Of a stretch of DNA of 64,000 nucleotides, positions 1 through 8,049 are shown in pieces (positions within the stretch are counted from its first letter, which is position 1; the number at the start of each line of letters is the position of its first letter). The notes beneath the pieces are model-generated. The model saw only the letters and a list, made by a program, of their open reading frames with translations, was not told the origin of the DNA and did no database searches. The translations under genes and the position numbers were made by a program. Source of the DNA: Acidobacteriota bacterium (lineage in GTDB: Bacteria > Acidobacteriota > Thermoanaerobaculia > Gp7-AA8 > JAHWKK01); assembly GCA_019347945.1 (NCBI GenBank), contig JAHWKK010000010.1:62001-126000 (forward strand). The letters are read 5' to 3'.

Positions 1-133
1 AGCGGTCCCGGAGCTCGGGCGGGAGCGAGCGCTTGCGGGATCCATCGGCGGCGATCGGTTCCTCGCCGGCTCCCGAGCTCATCTCGGCGGCGAGCGCCGA
101 CGCTTCGTTCGCAATCGACGTGGTTTCGGTCAT
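1..133 (-). CDS. Unidentified protein, N-terminal 44 residues only
   Basis: An open frame starts at an ATG at 133 and runs off the left edge. It begins MTETTSIANEASALAAEMSS and reaches a basic stretch, KRSLPPELRDR, before the window ends. The ATG overlaps the stop of the DUF433-like remnant upstream (130-132) in an ATGA arrangement, which suggests translational coupling. The visible part is low-complexity and polar with no signal peptide. No family can be named from it. It could be a chance open frame, so confidence is low. Confidence 0.35.
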   Translation of the reverse strand, partial: MTETTSIANEASALAAEMSSGAGEEPIAADGSRKRSLPPELRDR

Positions 134-300
134 CGGTCGAATTCTATCGAAACCCGGGGTCGGGTCTGAACTTGGAACCCCAATTTTCCAATTTTCCGGC
201 CCTCGGCAAGCATTTCCACGACGGTCGCAACAGGGATGCGAAGTCCCCGAATGCAGGCCACGCCACCCATCTTGCCGGTTTTAATCTTGGTTCGCTCAAA
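130..300 (-). pseudogene. Remnant of a DUF433-family antitoxin
   Basis: Reading the minus strand from 300 gives FERTKIKTGKMGGVACIRG followed by LRIPVATVVEMLAEGRK. This matches the core of DUF433 antitoxin-like proteins (GGxxCIRGxRIPVxTVVxMLAEG). After this core the sequence no longer resembles the family and stops at 130-132. No family-like N-terminus or start codon is visible. DUF433 genes usually sit upstream of a PIN-like DUF5615 toxin, and none is seen here. I read it as a decayed toxin-antitoxin fragment in a patch of gene debris. Confidence 0.6.
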
Positions 301-416
301 GCTCCTCGGCGAGGCCGAATGGCAGCGAGTTTGATGTGCCGACTGGACGTCGGTGATTGCGATCTGGAAGAATCCGGCGCGTGAGTCGGGGTCTTCGTGC
401 GGTCGCCGTCATGCTC

Positions 417-627
417 AGCCGAGGCGGTGCGCCGCGGTTCCGAGGAGCGTATGGCGCCGATCCTGATGACGGCGATCACGGCCGGTCTGGCGCTGATCCC
501 GCTCGTCATCGCCTCGGGTGCCCCCGGCAACGAGATCCAGAGCCCAATGGCGCAGGTCATTCTGGGCGGCCTCATCACCTCCACATTCCTGAACCTCGTC
601 GTCGTGCCAGCCCTGTACCTCCGGAAG
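417..627 (+). repeat. Left copy of a 211-bp direct repeat (RND gene 3' end)
   Basis: This segment matches 5001-5211 in the same orientation with 7 mismatches in 211 bases by eye (about 97% identity). Six of the seven differences look synonymous and one changes Arg to Gln. The pair brackets the DUF1259/chrA/MFS module. Confidence 0.9.
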
Positions 628-672
628 GACCGGCAGACTTCGAACGCTGACGTAAAGTTGAGTTTCTGGTGA
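417..672 (+). pseudogene. 3' fragment of an RND heavy-metal efflux pump gene (CzcA/CusA-like)
   Basis: The frame encodes the C-terminal end of an RND inner-membrane pump. It contains the [20 protein letters not shown] and [20 protein letters not shown] segments that form the last transmembrane helices of CzcA/CusA-type proteins. Only about 70 RND codons remain of a protein normally over 1000 residues, followed by an unrelated tail to a stop at 670-672. The family exports cations such as Co, Zn, Cd, Cu or Ag by proton antiport. This fragment cannot function. A second copy lies at 4885-5232. Confidence 0.85.
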
Positions 673-688
673 ACAACGCGACCTGCTT

Positions 689-1996
689 TCATTCTTCTTG
701 GGACGTGTCTTCTGATGAGCTCCTTTGCTGGACTGGATTTGTATCGCTCTCCTCGGGTGGCCGGACATTGCGGAACATTGTGAGAAGCAGAAGGTCATAG
801 ACAATTTTCAGGCTGCCGCCGAGTACCAGCGGCCAGCCAAAGCCGGAGGCTGAGAGCAATGCACCCGCCATCATCGGACTGGCTGCCGCCGCGAGACTGC
901 GCGGTACGGCGGTCACGCTCGCCGCCGCTGCGCGCTCGCCGGGCGTGACGACCGCCATCACATAGGAGGTGCGGGTCGGCACGTCCATTTGCGAGAGCGC
1001 GCTGCGTACCAGCAGGAGAGCGACGGCCGGACCGAGGCTCGGCATGAACGGCACCAGCACCAGGCAGATATTCGCCGGCAGATGGGTGAAGACCATCGTG
1101 TTGACCAGCCCGATCCGGCGCGCAATCGGCACAGCGACCAGATAGGAGAAGGCCGAGAGTAGCCCGGTCCAGAAGAAGATCGCCCCCGCCGCGGTAAGTG
1201 AAAGGCCGAACCGCTCGAACAGCCAGAGTGCCAGAAGCGACTGAACGACGAAGCCCCCGCCGAATGAATCCAGGCTGAACAGGGCGGCCAGCTTCAGGAC
1301 AATGCGGCGAAACTTGCGCAATGGCTCGGCCGGTTCGGCTGTTGAACCGGGCACTACGGCGGGCAGCCGCCGGTAAAGGAGCAAGGCCGCAAGCCCGAGC
1401 AGCGCATAAAGCAGGAAGGCCGCCTGCAAGGCAGTCTTGAGGCCAACTGCGAAGTGTTCTCCCATTATCTCGGGCAGCCCGGCCGCAAGGGCGCCGACGG
1501 CGGCGGCCAGCGAGCCTACGAGGCTGTATCGGGCGAACAGCGCCGTGCGGTCACGGTCTGCTACAGTGCGGGTAAGTTGCGCCTGCTCCAGCGGGAGGAA
1601 CAGGCTGACATCGCCTGAGGATGGGTTGAGGGTGCCCACGAAGGCGATGATGAGAAGGGGCCAGAAATCGTCAACCAGCGCAAAGGCGATACCCGTAAGC
1701 ATCATGAGCAGCGCTGCGCCCATCAGCAGCCTGCGTCCGGAGAACCGGTGAGCGTAAAGGCCGATCAGGAGGGTGAGTACCGATGAACCGGCCAGGGTCG
1801 CCGTGGCGGCAATCCCGACCTCAAGAGCGCCGTAGCCGAGCGTGGCGAGATACACAGGCAGCAGCAGGCTGACCAGGCCGTCGCCGAACGCGCGCAAGCC
1901 CCGCGATGTCAGCAGCAGGGCGGCGTCGCTTCCGGCACTTTCCGGCAGGATGCCGAGCCTTCGCTTCCCCGATACTCCCGCCGGCCCCGTTCTCAC
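689..1996 (-). CDS. Major facilitator superfamily transporter
   Basis: A 435-residue polytopic protein with about 12 hydrophobic segments. The first half has a typical MFS start (GLRAFGDGLVSLLLPVYLATL) and a basic loop after TM2 (AHRFSGRRLLMG). The GTG start at 1996 lies 3 bp after the chrA stop, so the two genes are almost certainly co-transcribed. The substrate cannot be read from sequence. Pairing with a chromate exporter suggests a role in metal or oxyanion resistance, or export of a related metabolite, but that is inference. The module is bracketed by RND gene fragments and so looks acquired. Confidence 0.85.
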   Translation of the reverse strand: MRTGPAGVSGKRRLGILPESAGSDAALLLTSRGLRAFGDGLVSLLLPVYLATLGYGALEVGIAATATLAGSSVLTLLIGLYAHRFSGRRLLMGAALLMMLTGIAFALVDDFWPLLIIAFVGTLNPSSGDVSLFLPLEQAQLTRTVADRDRTALFARYSLVGSLAAAVGALAAGLPEIMGEHFAVGLKTALQAAFLLYALLGLAALLLYRRLPAVVPGSTAEPAEPLRKFRRIVLKLAALFSLDSFGGGFVVQSLLALWLFERFGLSLTAAGAIFFWTGLLSAFSYLVAVPIARRIGLVNTMVFTHLPANICLVLVPFMPSLGPAVALLLVRSALSQMDVPTRTSYVMAVVTPGERAAAASVTAVPRSLAAAASPMMAGALLSASGFGWPLVLGGSLKIVYDLLLLTMFRNVRPPEESDTNPVQQRSSSEDTSQEE

Positions 1997-1999
1997 CGA

Positions 2000-3397
2000 T
2001 CAGCCGACGGAGCCGGAGGCGAGATAGAAGGCCACACCGGCGGCCGAGCACGCCGCAAGCACCTTGATCATGCCGATCTTGAACCGGAACACCGCGAGCA
2101 TGGCGGCGGCCGTGAGGATGAGCGATGGGATGTTGATGGTCGCAATCACCGGTACGTCCACGCTCATGCCGAATGTGTGTACCTCGCGCACCTCGCCGAA
2201 CAGCACATGCAGGGCGAACCAGACGGCCAGATTCATGACCACGCCGACAACGGCTGCGGTGATGACTGCGAGCGCCGCCGAGAGGGCCTTGTTGCCGCGG
2301 ATCGTTTCGATGAAGGGCGCACCTAGGAAGATCCATAAGAAACACGGCACGAAGGTGACCCAGGTAGTGAGAACGGCAGCCATGATTGCGGCCATCAGCG
2401 GATCGAGCGTACCCGGATCGCGGAAGGCGCCCATGAAACCGACGAACTGAACCACCTGGATAAGCGGTCCGGGCGTGGTTTCGGCCATGCCGAGGCCGTC
2501 AAGCATCTCGCCCGGCGCGAGCCAACCATGGCTCTGCACTGCTTCCTGAGCGACGTACGCCAAAACGGCGTAGGCCCCGCCAAAAGTGACAACAGCCATT
2601 TTGCTGAAAAACACGGCAACGTTTGTAAAAACATCATCCGGTCCAAGCGTGAGCAACAGAGCGAGGACCGGCCCGAGCCAGAGCAATAGGAGAATCGCCG
2701 AGATTCTGATCGACCAGCTGACGGACGGCTTCGCGTGGGAGGGTATGGTCTCGCCAAGGGCGGAATCGGCGTCCGACAGTCCCTTGCCGTGTCCGCCATG
2801 TCCGCCATCGACGAGGAAGGCGGGAATACCCGCACGTCCGCCGACGAAGCCAATCGCGGCTGCCGTAAGGATGATGAGCGGAAACGGGACGTCGAAGAAG
2901 AAAATCGCGATGAAGGCCGCCGCCGCGAGCCCGAACATAATGTTGTTCTTGAGGGCGCGTGAGCCGATGCGCACGACCGCCTGAAGCACAATAGCCAGCA
3001 CCGCCGCCTTGAGGCCAAAAAAGAGCCCTTCGACCAGCCCGACATTGCCAAAGAGCGCATAGATAATGCTGAGCGCCAGGATGGCGATAAAGCCCGGCAG
3101 CACGAAGAGCGTGCCGGCGACTAGGCCGCCCTTGGTCTTATGCAGCAGCCACCCGATATAAACGGCGAGCTGCTGGGCTTCCGGACCCGGCAAAAGCATG
3201 CAGTAGTTCAGTGCATGCAAGAACCTGTTCTCACCAATCCATTTCTTCTCATCGACGAGGATGCGGTGCATCACCGCAATCTGGCCGGCGGGTCCGCCAA
3301 ACGAGAGCGCGGCGACACGCGTCCAGACTCGCAGCGCGTCACGGAAGGGAATGCCATGCTCGGCGGGTTCTGTATGTTTTTCGTTTGCCGTCTCCAT
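2000..3397 (-). CDS. chrA: Chromate efflux transporter ChrA (long-chain CHR family)
   Basis: ChrA exports chromate across the inner membrane, driven by the membrane potential. The 465-residue protein has the duplicated CHR architecture. The N-terminal half carries the signature ALSFGGPAGQIAVMHR and LLPGPEAQQLAVYIGWL; the second half carries MAVVTFGGAYAVLAYVAQ and TTPGPLIQVVQFVGFMGAF. About ten to twelve membrane segments are apparent. I start at the ATG at 3397 (METANEKHTE) because the longer frame adds only an unconserved leader. It is divergent from the DUF1259 gene and followed at 3 bp by an MFS gene. No ChrB-type regulator is visible. Confidence 0.93.
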   Translation of the reverse strand: METANEKHTEPAEHGIPFRDALRVWTRVAALSFGGPAGQIAVMHRILVDEKKWIGENRFLHALNYCMLLPGPEAQQLAVYIGWLLHKTKGGLVAGTLFVLPGFIAILALSIIYALFGNVGLVEGLFFGLKAAVLAIVLQAVVRIGSRALKNNIMFGLAAAAFIAIFFFDVPFPLIILTAAAIGFVGGRAGIPAFLVDGGHGGHGKGLSDADSALGETIPSHAKPSVSWSIRISAILLLLWLGPVLALLLTLGPDDVFTNVAVFFSKMAVVTFGGAYAVLAYVAQEAVQSHGWLAPGEMLDGLGMAETTPGPLIQVVQFVGFMGAFRDPGTLDPLMAAIMAAVLTTWVTFVPCFLWIFLGAPFIETIRGNKALSAALAVITAAVVGVVMNLAVWFALHVLFGEVREVHTFGMSVDVPVIATINIPSLILTAAAMLAVFRFKIGMIKVLAACSAAGVAFYLASGSVG

Positions 3398-3511
3398 GGT
3401 TAGGGACGCAATGACCTGTTGACACACCTGTATCATTATTCCATGATGTATGCAGTGGCACGAATCGAATTTCGGGCCTCTTCCAGGGGAGATTTACCAA
3501 GGGAGACGAAT
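3398..3511. promoter_or_regulatory. Divergent promoter region between chrA and the DUF1259 gene
   Basis: The 114-bp gap contains TTGACA at 3419-3424, a plausible -35 box for the rightward gene. A short inverted repeat, ATCAT at 3432-3436 and ATGAT at 3443-3447, could be an operator. No clear -10 box at ideal spacing is seen. Assignment rests only on position and these motifs. Confidence 0.4.
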
Positions 3512-4396
3512 ATGCGGATTATGCCGCTCGCCGCGGCCCTTGTCCTGGCATTACTGGCCGGTCCTGCCCGCGCCGACATCGACTGGAACCAGCTCGAACA
3601 GATTTTCGCCCGCCCGGCCACTGAGCAGCCCGGCGGCATTCACCGCTTCGGGTTCCCACGCACGGACCTCACCGTCACGCTCGATGGTGTGAAGATCAGC
3701 CCCGGGCTCGCGCTCGGCTCCTGGATCGCCTTCCACCCGGCCGGCGGCGACCGGGTCATGGTCATGGGCGACCTCGTGTTGACCGAAGAAGAGGTCAACC
3801 CCGTGATGAAACGTCTCGCCGAGGGCGGGATCGAAGTCACCGCGCTGCACAATCACCTGCTCCGAGCAGAGCCCTTCCCGATGTACATGCACGTCGAGGG
3901 TCATGGCGATCCGGTCGAACTCGCCCGCACGCTGCGCCATGCCATCGCACTGAGCGGCACGCCGGGGGACCGCGCTGGCAATACGGCCTGCGAGCCGGCG
4001 CTTGATATCGACACGGCAACGATCGCGCGGGTGCTGGGCCATGAGGGTAAAGCCGAGGGCGGCGTCTACAAAGTTAGCATTCCGCGCGCCGAGCAGATTA
4101 CGGCCGGAGCCATGGCTGTGCCGCCATCGATGGGTACGGCGATCGCCATCAACTTCCAGCCGGTCGGCGACGGCAAGGCGGCGACCACGGGCGATTTCGT
4201 GCTTAAGGCCGAGGAGGTCAATCCGGTGCTTCGGACCTTGCGCAAGCATGGTATTGAGGTGACGGCGCTGCACAATCACATGCTGGAAGAGGAACCGCGT
4301 CTGTTCTTCATGCACTTCTGGGGTGTGGGTGAGCCTGGGGAGCTGGCGCGGGGCCTGAAGGCGGCACTCGACAAGATCAAGCTGGCAAAAGGCTGA
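3512..4396 (+). CDS. Secreted protein with two DUF1259 (LppY/LpqO-like) domains
   Basis: Starting at the ATG at 3512 (preceded by GGGAGA), the 294-residue product has a signal peptide, MRIMPLAAALVLALLAGPARA. It then has two homologous halves. Each half contains EEVNPV, GIEVTALHNH and an M-H-x-x-G-x-G-x-P-x-ELA segment, at roughly residues 85-145 and 230-285, so the gene is an internal duplication. The conserved His pairs in ALHNH and the MH suggest metal binding. Family members are of unknown function. Here it is divergent from chrA and part of the bracketed resistance-like module; a periplasmic metal or oxyanion role is inference. Confidence 0.85.
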   Translation: MRIMPLAAALVLALLAGPARADIDWNQLEQIFARPATEQPGGIHRFGFPRTDLTVTLDGVKISPGLALGSWIAFHPAGGDRVMVMGDLVLTEEEVNPVMKRLAEGGIEVTALHNHLLRAEPFPMYMHVEGHGDPVELARTLRHAIALSGTPGDRAGNTACEPALDIDTATIARVLGHEGKAEGGVYKVSIPRAEQITAGAMAVPPSMGTAIAINFQPVGDGKAATTGDFVLKAEEVNPVLRTLRKHGIEVTALHNHMLEEEPRLFFMHFWGVGEPGELARGLKAALDKIKLAKG

Positions 4397-4420
4397 GCGT
4401 GGATTCGATGAGCAGGTACG

Positions 4421-4740
4421 TCAGGGCCACCTGAGTACCAGCTCGATGACGTGGTCCAGCGTCGGTTGCACGATCTCGAGCTGGGTGCGCGCATGCGCAC
4501 GACTTTCGCGGCTGCGACGAGATCATCGTCTCAATCATGTCGCAAAACGCCTCCCTCCAGGTAAATCTGACCGACCAGCGACTCCCACGGCTCGCATGAA
4601 GCTCCTCGAGCATCAGCAACAAACCGGCGATAGCCTTCCCGTGCCTGCCCCTTGTCCCGCGGATCCAACTTCGCCAGAGTCCACTCCGTCTCGAGACAGT
4701 TCGGCGCGAGCGCCAGACCAAGCGGAAGCGTCAGTGTCCT
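4421..4740 (-). pseudogene. C-terminal remnant of a REP-associated tyrosine transposase (RAYT, Y1/IS200-like)
   Basis: On the minus strand three successive frames carry pieces of the RAYT C-terminal tail. From about 4682 one frame reads EGYRRFVADARGA and EPWESLVGQIYL. After a shift another reads EAFCDMIETMISSQPRKS. After a second shift a third reads RAHARTQLEIVQPTLDHVIE and ends at a stop at 4421-4423. This order matches the conserved end of RAYT proteins, which mobilise REP hairpins. The catalytic N-terminal HUH domain is missing and at least two frameshifts are present, so it is dead. Confidence 0.75.
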
Positions 4741-4792
4741 TGTCGCGAGGCTGGCGAAATTCTGTGAGGTGCAGTACAGTTTTTCGCAGATC

Positions 4793-4912
4793 ATGATTCG
4801 CACCCGCCGGACAGGAGCTGAAGAAGCCAGGAACCAGCTTTCGAATCTGCTCGCCGCAGCTGAACGAGTGAACGGCTCGGTGCAGGGATTCTCTCGGTGG
4901 CGACGCTCGTAG
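4793..4912 (+). pseudogene. Possible remnant of a Phd/YefM-type antitoxin
   Basis: From the ATG at 4793 the frame reads MIRTRRTGAEEARNQLSNLL and then AAAERVNGS before losing resemblance. The EARNQLSxLLxxAERG-like pattern is typical of the DNA-binding N-terminus of Phd/YefM antitoxins. The rest of the domain and any toxin partner are absent, and the frame runs into the RND fragment. The match is short, so this is tentative. Confidence 0.4.
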
Positions 4913-5232
4913 GATTCGTGACGCTCTTCGGCATCGCGATGCGCAACGGCGTGCTGCTCGTGAACAACTACCAGCGACTGCTCGCGGAAGGACTTCCCGT
5001 AGCCGAGGCGGTGCGTCAGGGTTCCGAGGAGCGTATGGCCCCGATTCTGATGACGGCGATCACGGCGGGTCTGGCGCTGATCCCGCTCGTCATCGCCTCG
5101 GGTGCCCCCGGCAACGAGATCCAGAGCCCAATGGCGCAGGTCATTCTGGGCGGCCTCATCACCTCCACATTCCTGAACCTCGTCGTGGTGCCAGCCCTGT
5201 ACCTCCGGAAGAGCCCGAGAAACCAAAAGTGA
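4885..5232 (+). pseudogene. 3' fragment of an RND heavy-metal efflux pump gene, second copy
   Basis: About 115 codons of the C-terminal membrane domain of a CzcA/CusA-like pump remain. They start near SVATLVGFVTLFGIAMRNGV, include LLVNNYQRLLAEGLPVAEAV and end at 5230-5232. This copy extends about 40 codons further toward the 5' end than the one at 417, and its C-terminal residues after LYLRK differ. There is no start codon or upstream part of the gene. Its relation to the left copy is described under the direct repeats. Confidence 0.85.
5001..5211 (+). repeat. Right copy of the 211-bp direct repeat (RND gene 3' end)
   Basis: Partner of the repeat at 417-627, same orientation, offset 4584 bp. 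The copies are not identical, so they are diverged paralogous sequences rather than a fresh target-site duplication. Confidence 0.9.
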
Positions 5233-5263
5233 TTTGGAGGGTCAGATTTAGAATCCGACCCCG

Positions 5264-6727
5264 TCACAGCGCCAGCCAGACCGACTTCGTCTGGGTGTAC
5301 TTCTCGAGCGCGTCCCGTCCCTGATCCCGCCCGAAACCGGACTCCTTGAATCCGCCAAAGGGGAGTGCAGGATCGTAAAGGTTGTACGTGTTGATCCAGA
5401 CGGTGCCGGCCTTGAGCTGATGAGCGACCCGATGGGCGAGGGAGACGTCGCGGGTCCAGACCGCCGCGGCGAGCCCGTAGACGGTGTCGTTTCCCTTCCG
5501 CACCGCATCCTCCTCACCGTCGAACCGGATGGTCGCGAGCACGGGGCCGAAGATCTCCTCGCGGGCGATCGTCATCTCCGGGCTGACATCGTCGAAGATG
5601 GTCGGCTCCAGAAAGTAGCCCTTTCCGGTCCCGATGTCGGTCCGTTCGCCACCGCTGACGAGTTTTGCACCCTCGGATTTTCCCTTCTCGATGTAGCCGA
5701 GCACCGTTTCCATCTGCTCCTTGGAGACGATGGCTCCGAGGCGTGTTTTCTCATTCATCGGATCGTCGGCGACCATCTTCTTCGCGCGTCCCTGGATCCT
5801 GTCCATCAGGTCGTCGTGAATGGCGTCATCGACGAGCAGACGGGAGCCGGCAGCGCAGACTTCCCCCTTACCGTAGAAGATTGCGTTCAGCGACCCCTTG
5901 GCCGCGGCGTCGAGATCGGCATCGGCGAGAACGATGTTGGGCGACTTTCCACCGAGCTCCAGCGACACCTTCTTCAGCGTCTTCGCCGCTCTGGCCATCA
6001 GCCCGCGCCCGACCTCGGCCGATCCGGTGAAAGCGATCGCATCGACGCCGGGGTGATCGACGATCGCATTGCCGACGACGCTCCCGCGACCCGGAATCAC
6101 ATTCAGGACCCCTTCGGGAAGTCCAGCTTCCCGGGCGAGCTCGGCGAAGGCGAGAAGCGAGAGCGACGTGTTCGATGCCGGCTTGCAGACCATCGTGTTG
6201 CCGCAGGCCAGCGCCGGCGCGATCTTCCATACGGCGAGCATCAGCGGAAAGTTCCAGGGGGTGATCGAGCCGACGACGCCGACGGGCTCGCGCAGCGTGT
6301 ATGTGAACGCCCTCGCGTTGACTGGAATCGTTTCTCCGGTGTTCTTTCCGGACCATCCGGCAAAGTAATAGAGGCATTCCGCAGCAGCGGGGATGTCGAC
6401 GTACTGGCTCTCGAAGATCGGTTTGCCGTTGTCGGCGGTCTCGATTTTCCCGATCTCCGGTGCGTACTTCATCAGCAGGTCCGCGGTACGCCAGAGGACC
6501 TTGCCGCGTTCCCTCGGCGCCATCTTCTGCCAGGCGGAGCCGGGCTCGAGCTGAGCGCGCGCAGCCTTCACCGCGCGGTCGACGTCGGCGGGGGATGCCG
6601 AGGCTACATCGCCGATCTTTTCTTCTGTGGCGGGATTGATCGTGGCGAAAGTTTCGCCGTTCTCCGCATCGGTGAACTCACCGTTGATGAACAGTTTGGT
6701 CTGCAGTCGGTCGAGCTTCATAGTCAT
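5264..6727 (-). CDS. NAD(P)-dependent aldehyde dehydrogenase (betaine/phenylacetaldehyde-type)
   Basis: A 487-residue cytoplasmic enzyme that oxidises an aldehyde to the acid. The family signatures are in order: TPWNFPLMLAVWKIAPAL and KPAS for cofactor binding, FTGSAEVGRGL, the general-base Glu in LELGGKSPNIV (near residue 260), and the catalytic Cys in GEVCAAGSRLLVD (near residue 295). EEIFGPVL and PFGGFKESGFGRD close the fold. The start at 6727 (MTMKLDRLQTK) is chosen because upstream codons look non-coding. It resembles the betaine-aldehyde dehydrogenase branch, but the substrate cannot be fixed. It stands alone, convergent with the RND fragment. Confidence 0.92.
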   Translation of the reverse strand: MTMKLDRLQTKLFINGEFTDAENGETFATINPATEEKIGDVASASPADVDRAVKAARAQLEPGSAWQKMAPRERGKVLWRTADLLMKYAPEIGKIETADNGKPIFESQYVDIPAAAECLYYFAGWSGKNTGETIPVNARAFTYTLREPVGVVGSITPWNFPLMLAVWKIAPALACGNTMVCKPASNTSLSLLAFAELAREAGLPEGVLNVIPGRGSVVGNAIVDHPGVDAIAFTGSAEVGRGLMARAAKTLKKVSLELGGKSPNIVLADADLDAAAKGSLNAIFYGKGEVCAAGSRLLVDDAIHDDLMDRIQGRAKKMVADDPMNEKTRLGAIVSKEQMETVLGYIEKGKSEGAKLVSGGERTDIGTGKGYFLEPTIFDDVSPEMTIAREEIFGPVLATIRFDGEEDAVRKGNDTVYGLAAAVWTRDVSLAHRVAHQLKAGTVWINTYNLYDPALPFGGFKESGFGRDQGRDALEKYTQTKSVWLAL

Positions 6728-6803
6728 GAGGTCGGTCCTGTAGGAAGTCCCATGCCGGGTGGCGTGGCCGGGCAAGCATACACAATGGACGCCGGCTCGG
6801 GAC

Positions 6804-7958
6804 TCAGGCGGATTTCGACGGCTCGCTGCGGAGCTCGATTACACCGCGCTCCTGGAGCTCGTGGAAGATCAGAAGCCCGTCGATCTCCCGGATCGGACTG
6901 ACCTTGAGAATCGATCCGAGATCCCAGTGTCCATCAATGCGCGAGATGACGAATCCCTCGTTCGGACTCAAATCCATCTCCAGGATCTCCTCGACTGGCC
7001 GGGTGAGCACGGGAACCATATCGGAGCGGATGCCGCGTTGCTTCAGTACGTTTCCGATGGCCAGCTCCGCATCAGCCACGACCTTCCGGACCTTCGCGGC
7101 CTTCGGGTCCAGCTCCTGCGCGGCTCGGAAAGCACGTATCGCCTGCTCGTAGTGCTCGGCACGGAGATGTTTCTGCCCCTGCTGCAGGAGGGTGTCGACG
7201 GGGTCACGGCCGTCCTCATCCGTTTCGGTTTCCCGCGACTCTTCGTCATGGAGCTCGCGGACGCGCTCTTCCAGCGTGAGCGCTTCCGCCCTGAGCAGAT
7301 TCCTGATCGTGCTGTTGACCGCGAAAGACGTCGCACGGCTCTCGAGCATGATGTCGGCGATGCTGCGCTTACCGTCGATCGCCTGGGCGACACGTCGGAT
7401 CTGCTCGTCGGCTTCGCTGATGACGATCTTTTTCTTCGGGACCGGGATCAGCGCGTCGCTCGGAATGACCTCTCTGATGAGCTTCCATTCGTCGGCGCGG
7501 CGGGATCCTTCCATCATCAGCCCTGTCATGTCTACGCTCAGCGGGACCAGTTGCGAGGAGGGAAGCAGATCGTCGTCGAACTCGAAGGTACCCTCGTTCC
7601 AGAGGAAGAGATCGTAAATGGTCTCTTCGGCCTTCAGACGCATCAGTCGCAGCAGATCCGTTTCGTCGATGACGCCGATCGTGACCAGAATCTTGCCGAG
7701 AAGCATGCCGGACTCGTTCTGAACCTGCATCGCCTTGCTCAGCTCCTCCTCGGTGATGTAGCCATGCGACATCAGGAACTGACCGAGGTATTCGCGAGGG
7801 TCATTGGAGGCAGAGGAGAGGATGCGACCGTGGCGAAAATAGATCCGCTTCTCAGTAGCTGAACGGCGTACGAGCAGAGTACCCGATTTTCTCGCGAGTG
7901 ACGCCCACTGCAGCAGATCGCCGGTGGACATCGTCTGGAGGTTTCCGCTGAGTCCCAT
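6804..7958 (-). CDS. DUF4388 domain protein with a short TPR region
   Basis: The 384-residue product opens with a DUF4388 domain ([44 protein letters not shown]), often found in gliding or regulatory proteins of Myxococcota and Acidobacteriota. The middle (residues about 60-120) is a degenerate copy of the type found in general secretion ATPases ([29 protein letters not shown]). Residues around 265-310 form a TPR-like helical pair ([20 protein letters not shown]). No signal peptide or membrane segment is seen. The start at 7958 is the ATG that begins the conserved domain. It is divergent from the mutase gene, 91 bp away. The exact role is unknown. Confidence 0.8.
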   Translation of the reverse strand: MGLSGNLQTMSTGDLLQWASLARKSGTLLVRRSATEKRIYFRHGRILSSASNDPREYLGQFLMSHGYITEEELSKAMQVQNESGMLLGKILVTIGVIDETDLLRLMRLKAEETIYDLFLWNEGTFEFDDDLLPSSQLVPLSVDMTGLMMEGSRRADEWKLIREVIPSDALIPVPKKKIVISEADEQIRRVAQAIDGKRSIADIMLESRATSFAVNSTIRNLLRAEALTLEERVRELHDEESRETETDEDGRDPVDTLLQQGQKHLRAEHYEQAIRAFRAAQELDPKAAKVRKVVADAELAIGNVLKQRGIRSDMVPVLTRPVEEILEMDLSPNEGFVISRIDGHWDLGSILKVSPIREIDGLLIFHELQERGVIELRSEPSKSA

Positions 7959-8049
7959 CCCATGCGGGCATCCGCCCCCGCGGACACCGTTCAAACAGCC
8001 GCGTAAGTATATGACGGGAACGAGACATCGGCGGATATACTTCCGGCTC

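Larger units (their letters stand above)
4397..5263. other. Gene debris between the chromate module and the aldehyde dehydrogenase
   Basis: This 867-bp stretch holds no intact gene. In order it contains a frameshifted RAYT transposase C-terminus on the minus strand, a short Phd-like antitoxin remnant on the plus strand and the second RND 3' fragment. A long open frame on the minus strand across 4531-5226 is mostly antisense to the RND fragment and is not a gene. Confidence 0.8.

Noticed and set aside
689-4396. Composite transposon
   Set aside because: The flanking repeats are RND gene ends with no transposase or terminal inverted repeats; only a dead RAYT tail is nearby.
4531-5226. 231-codon open frame on the minus strand
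   Set aside because: Most of it is antisense to the RND fragment; only the part below about 4740 is coding, as a RAYT remnant.
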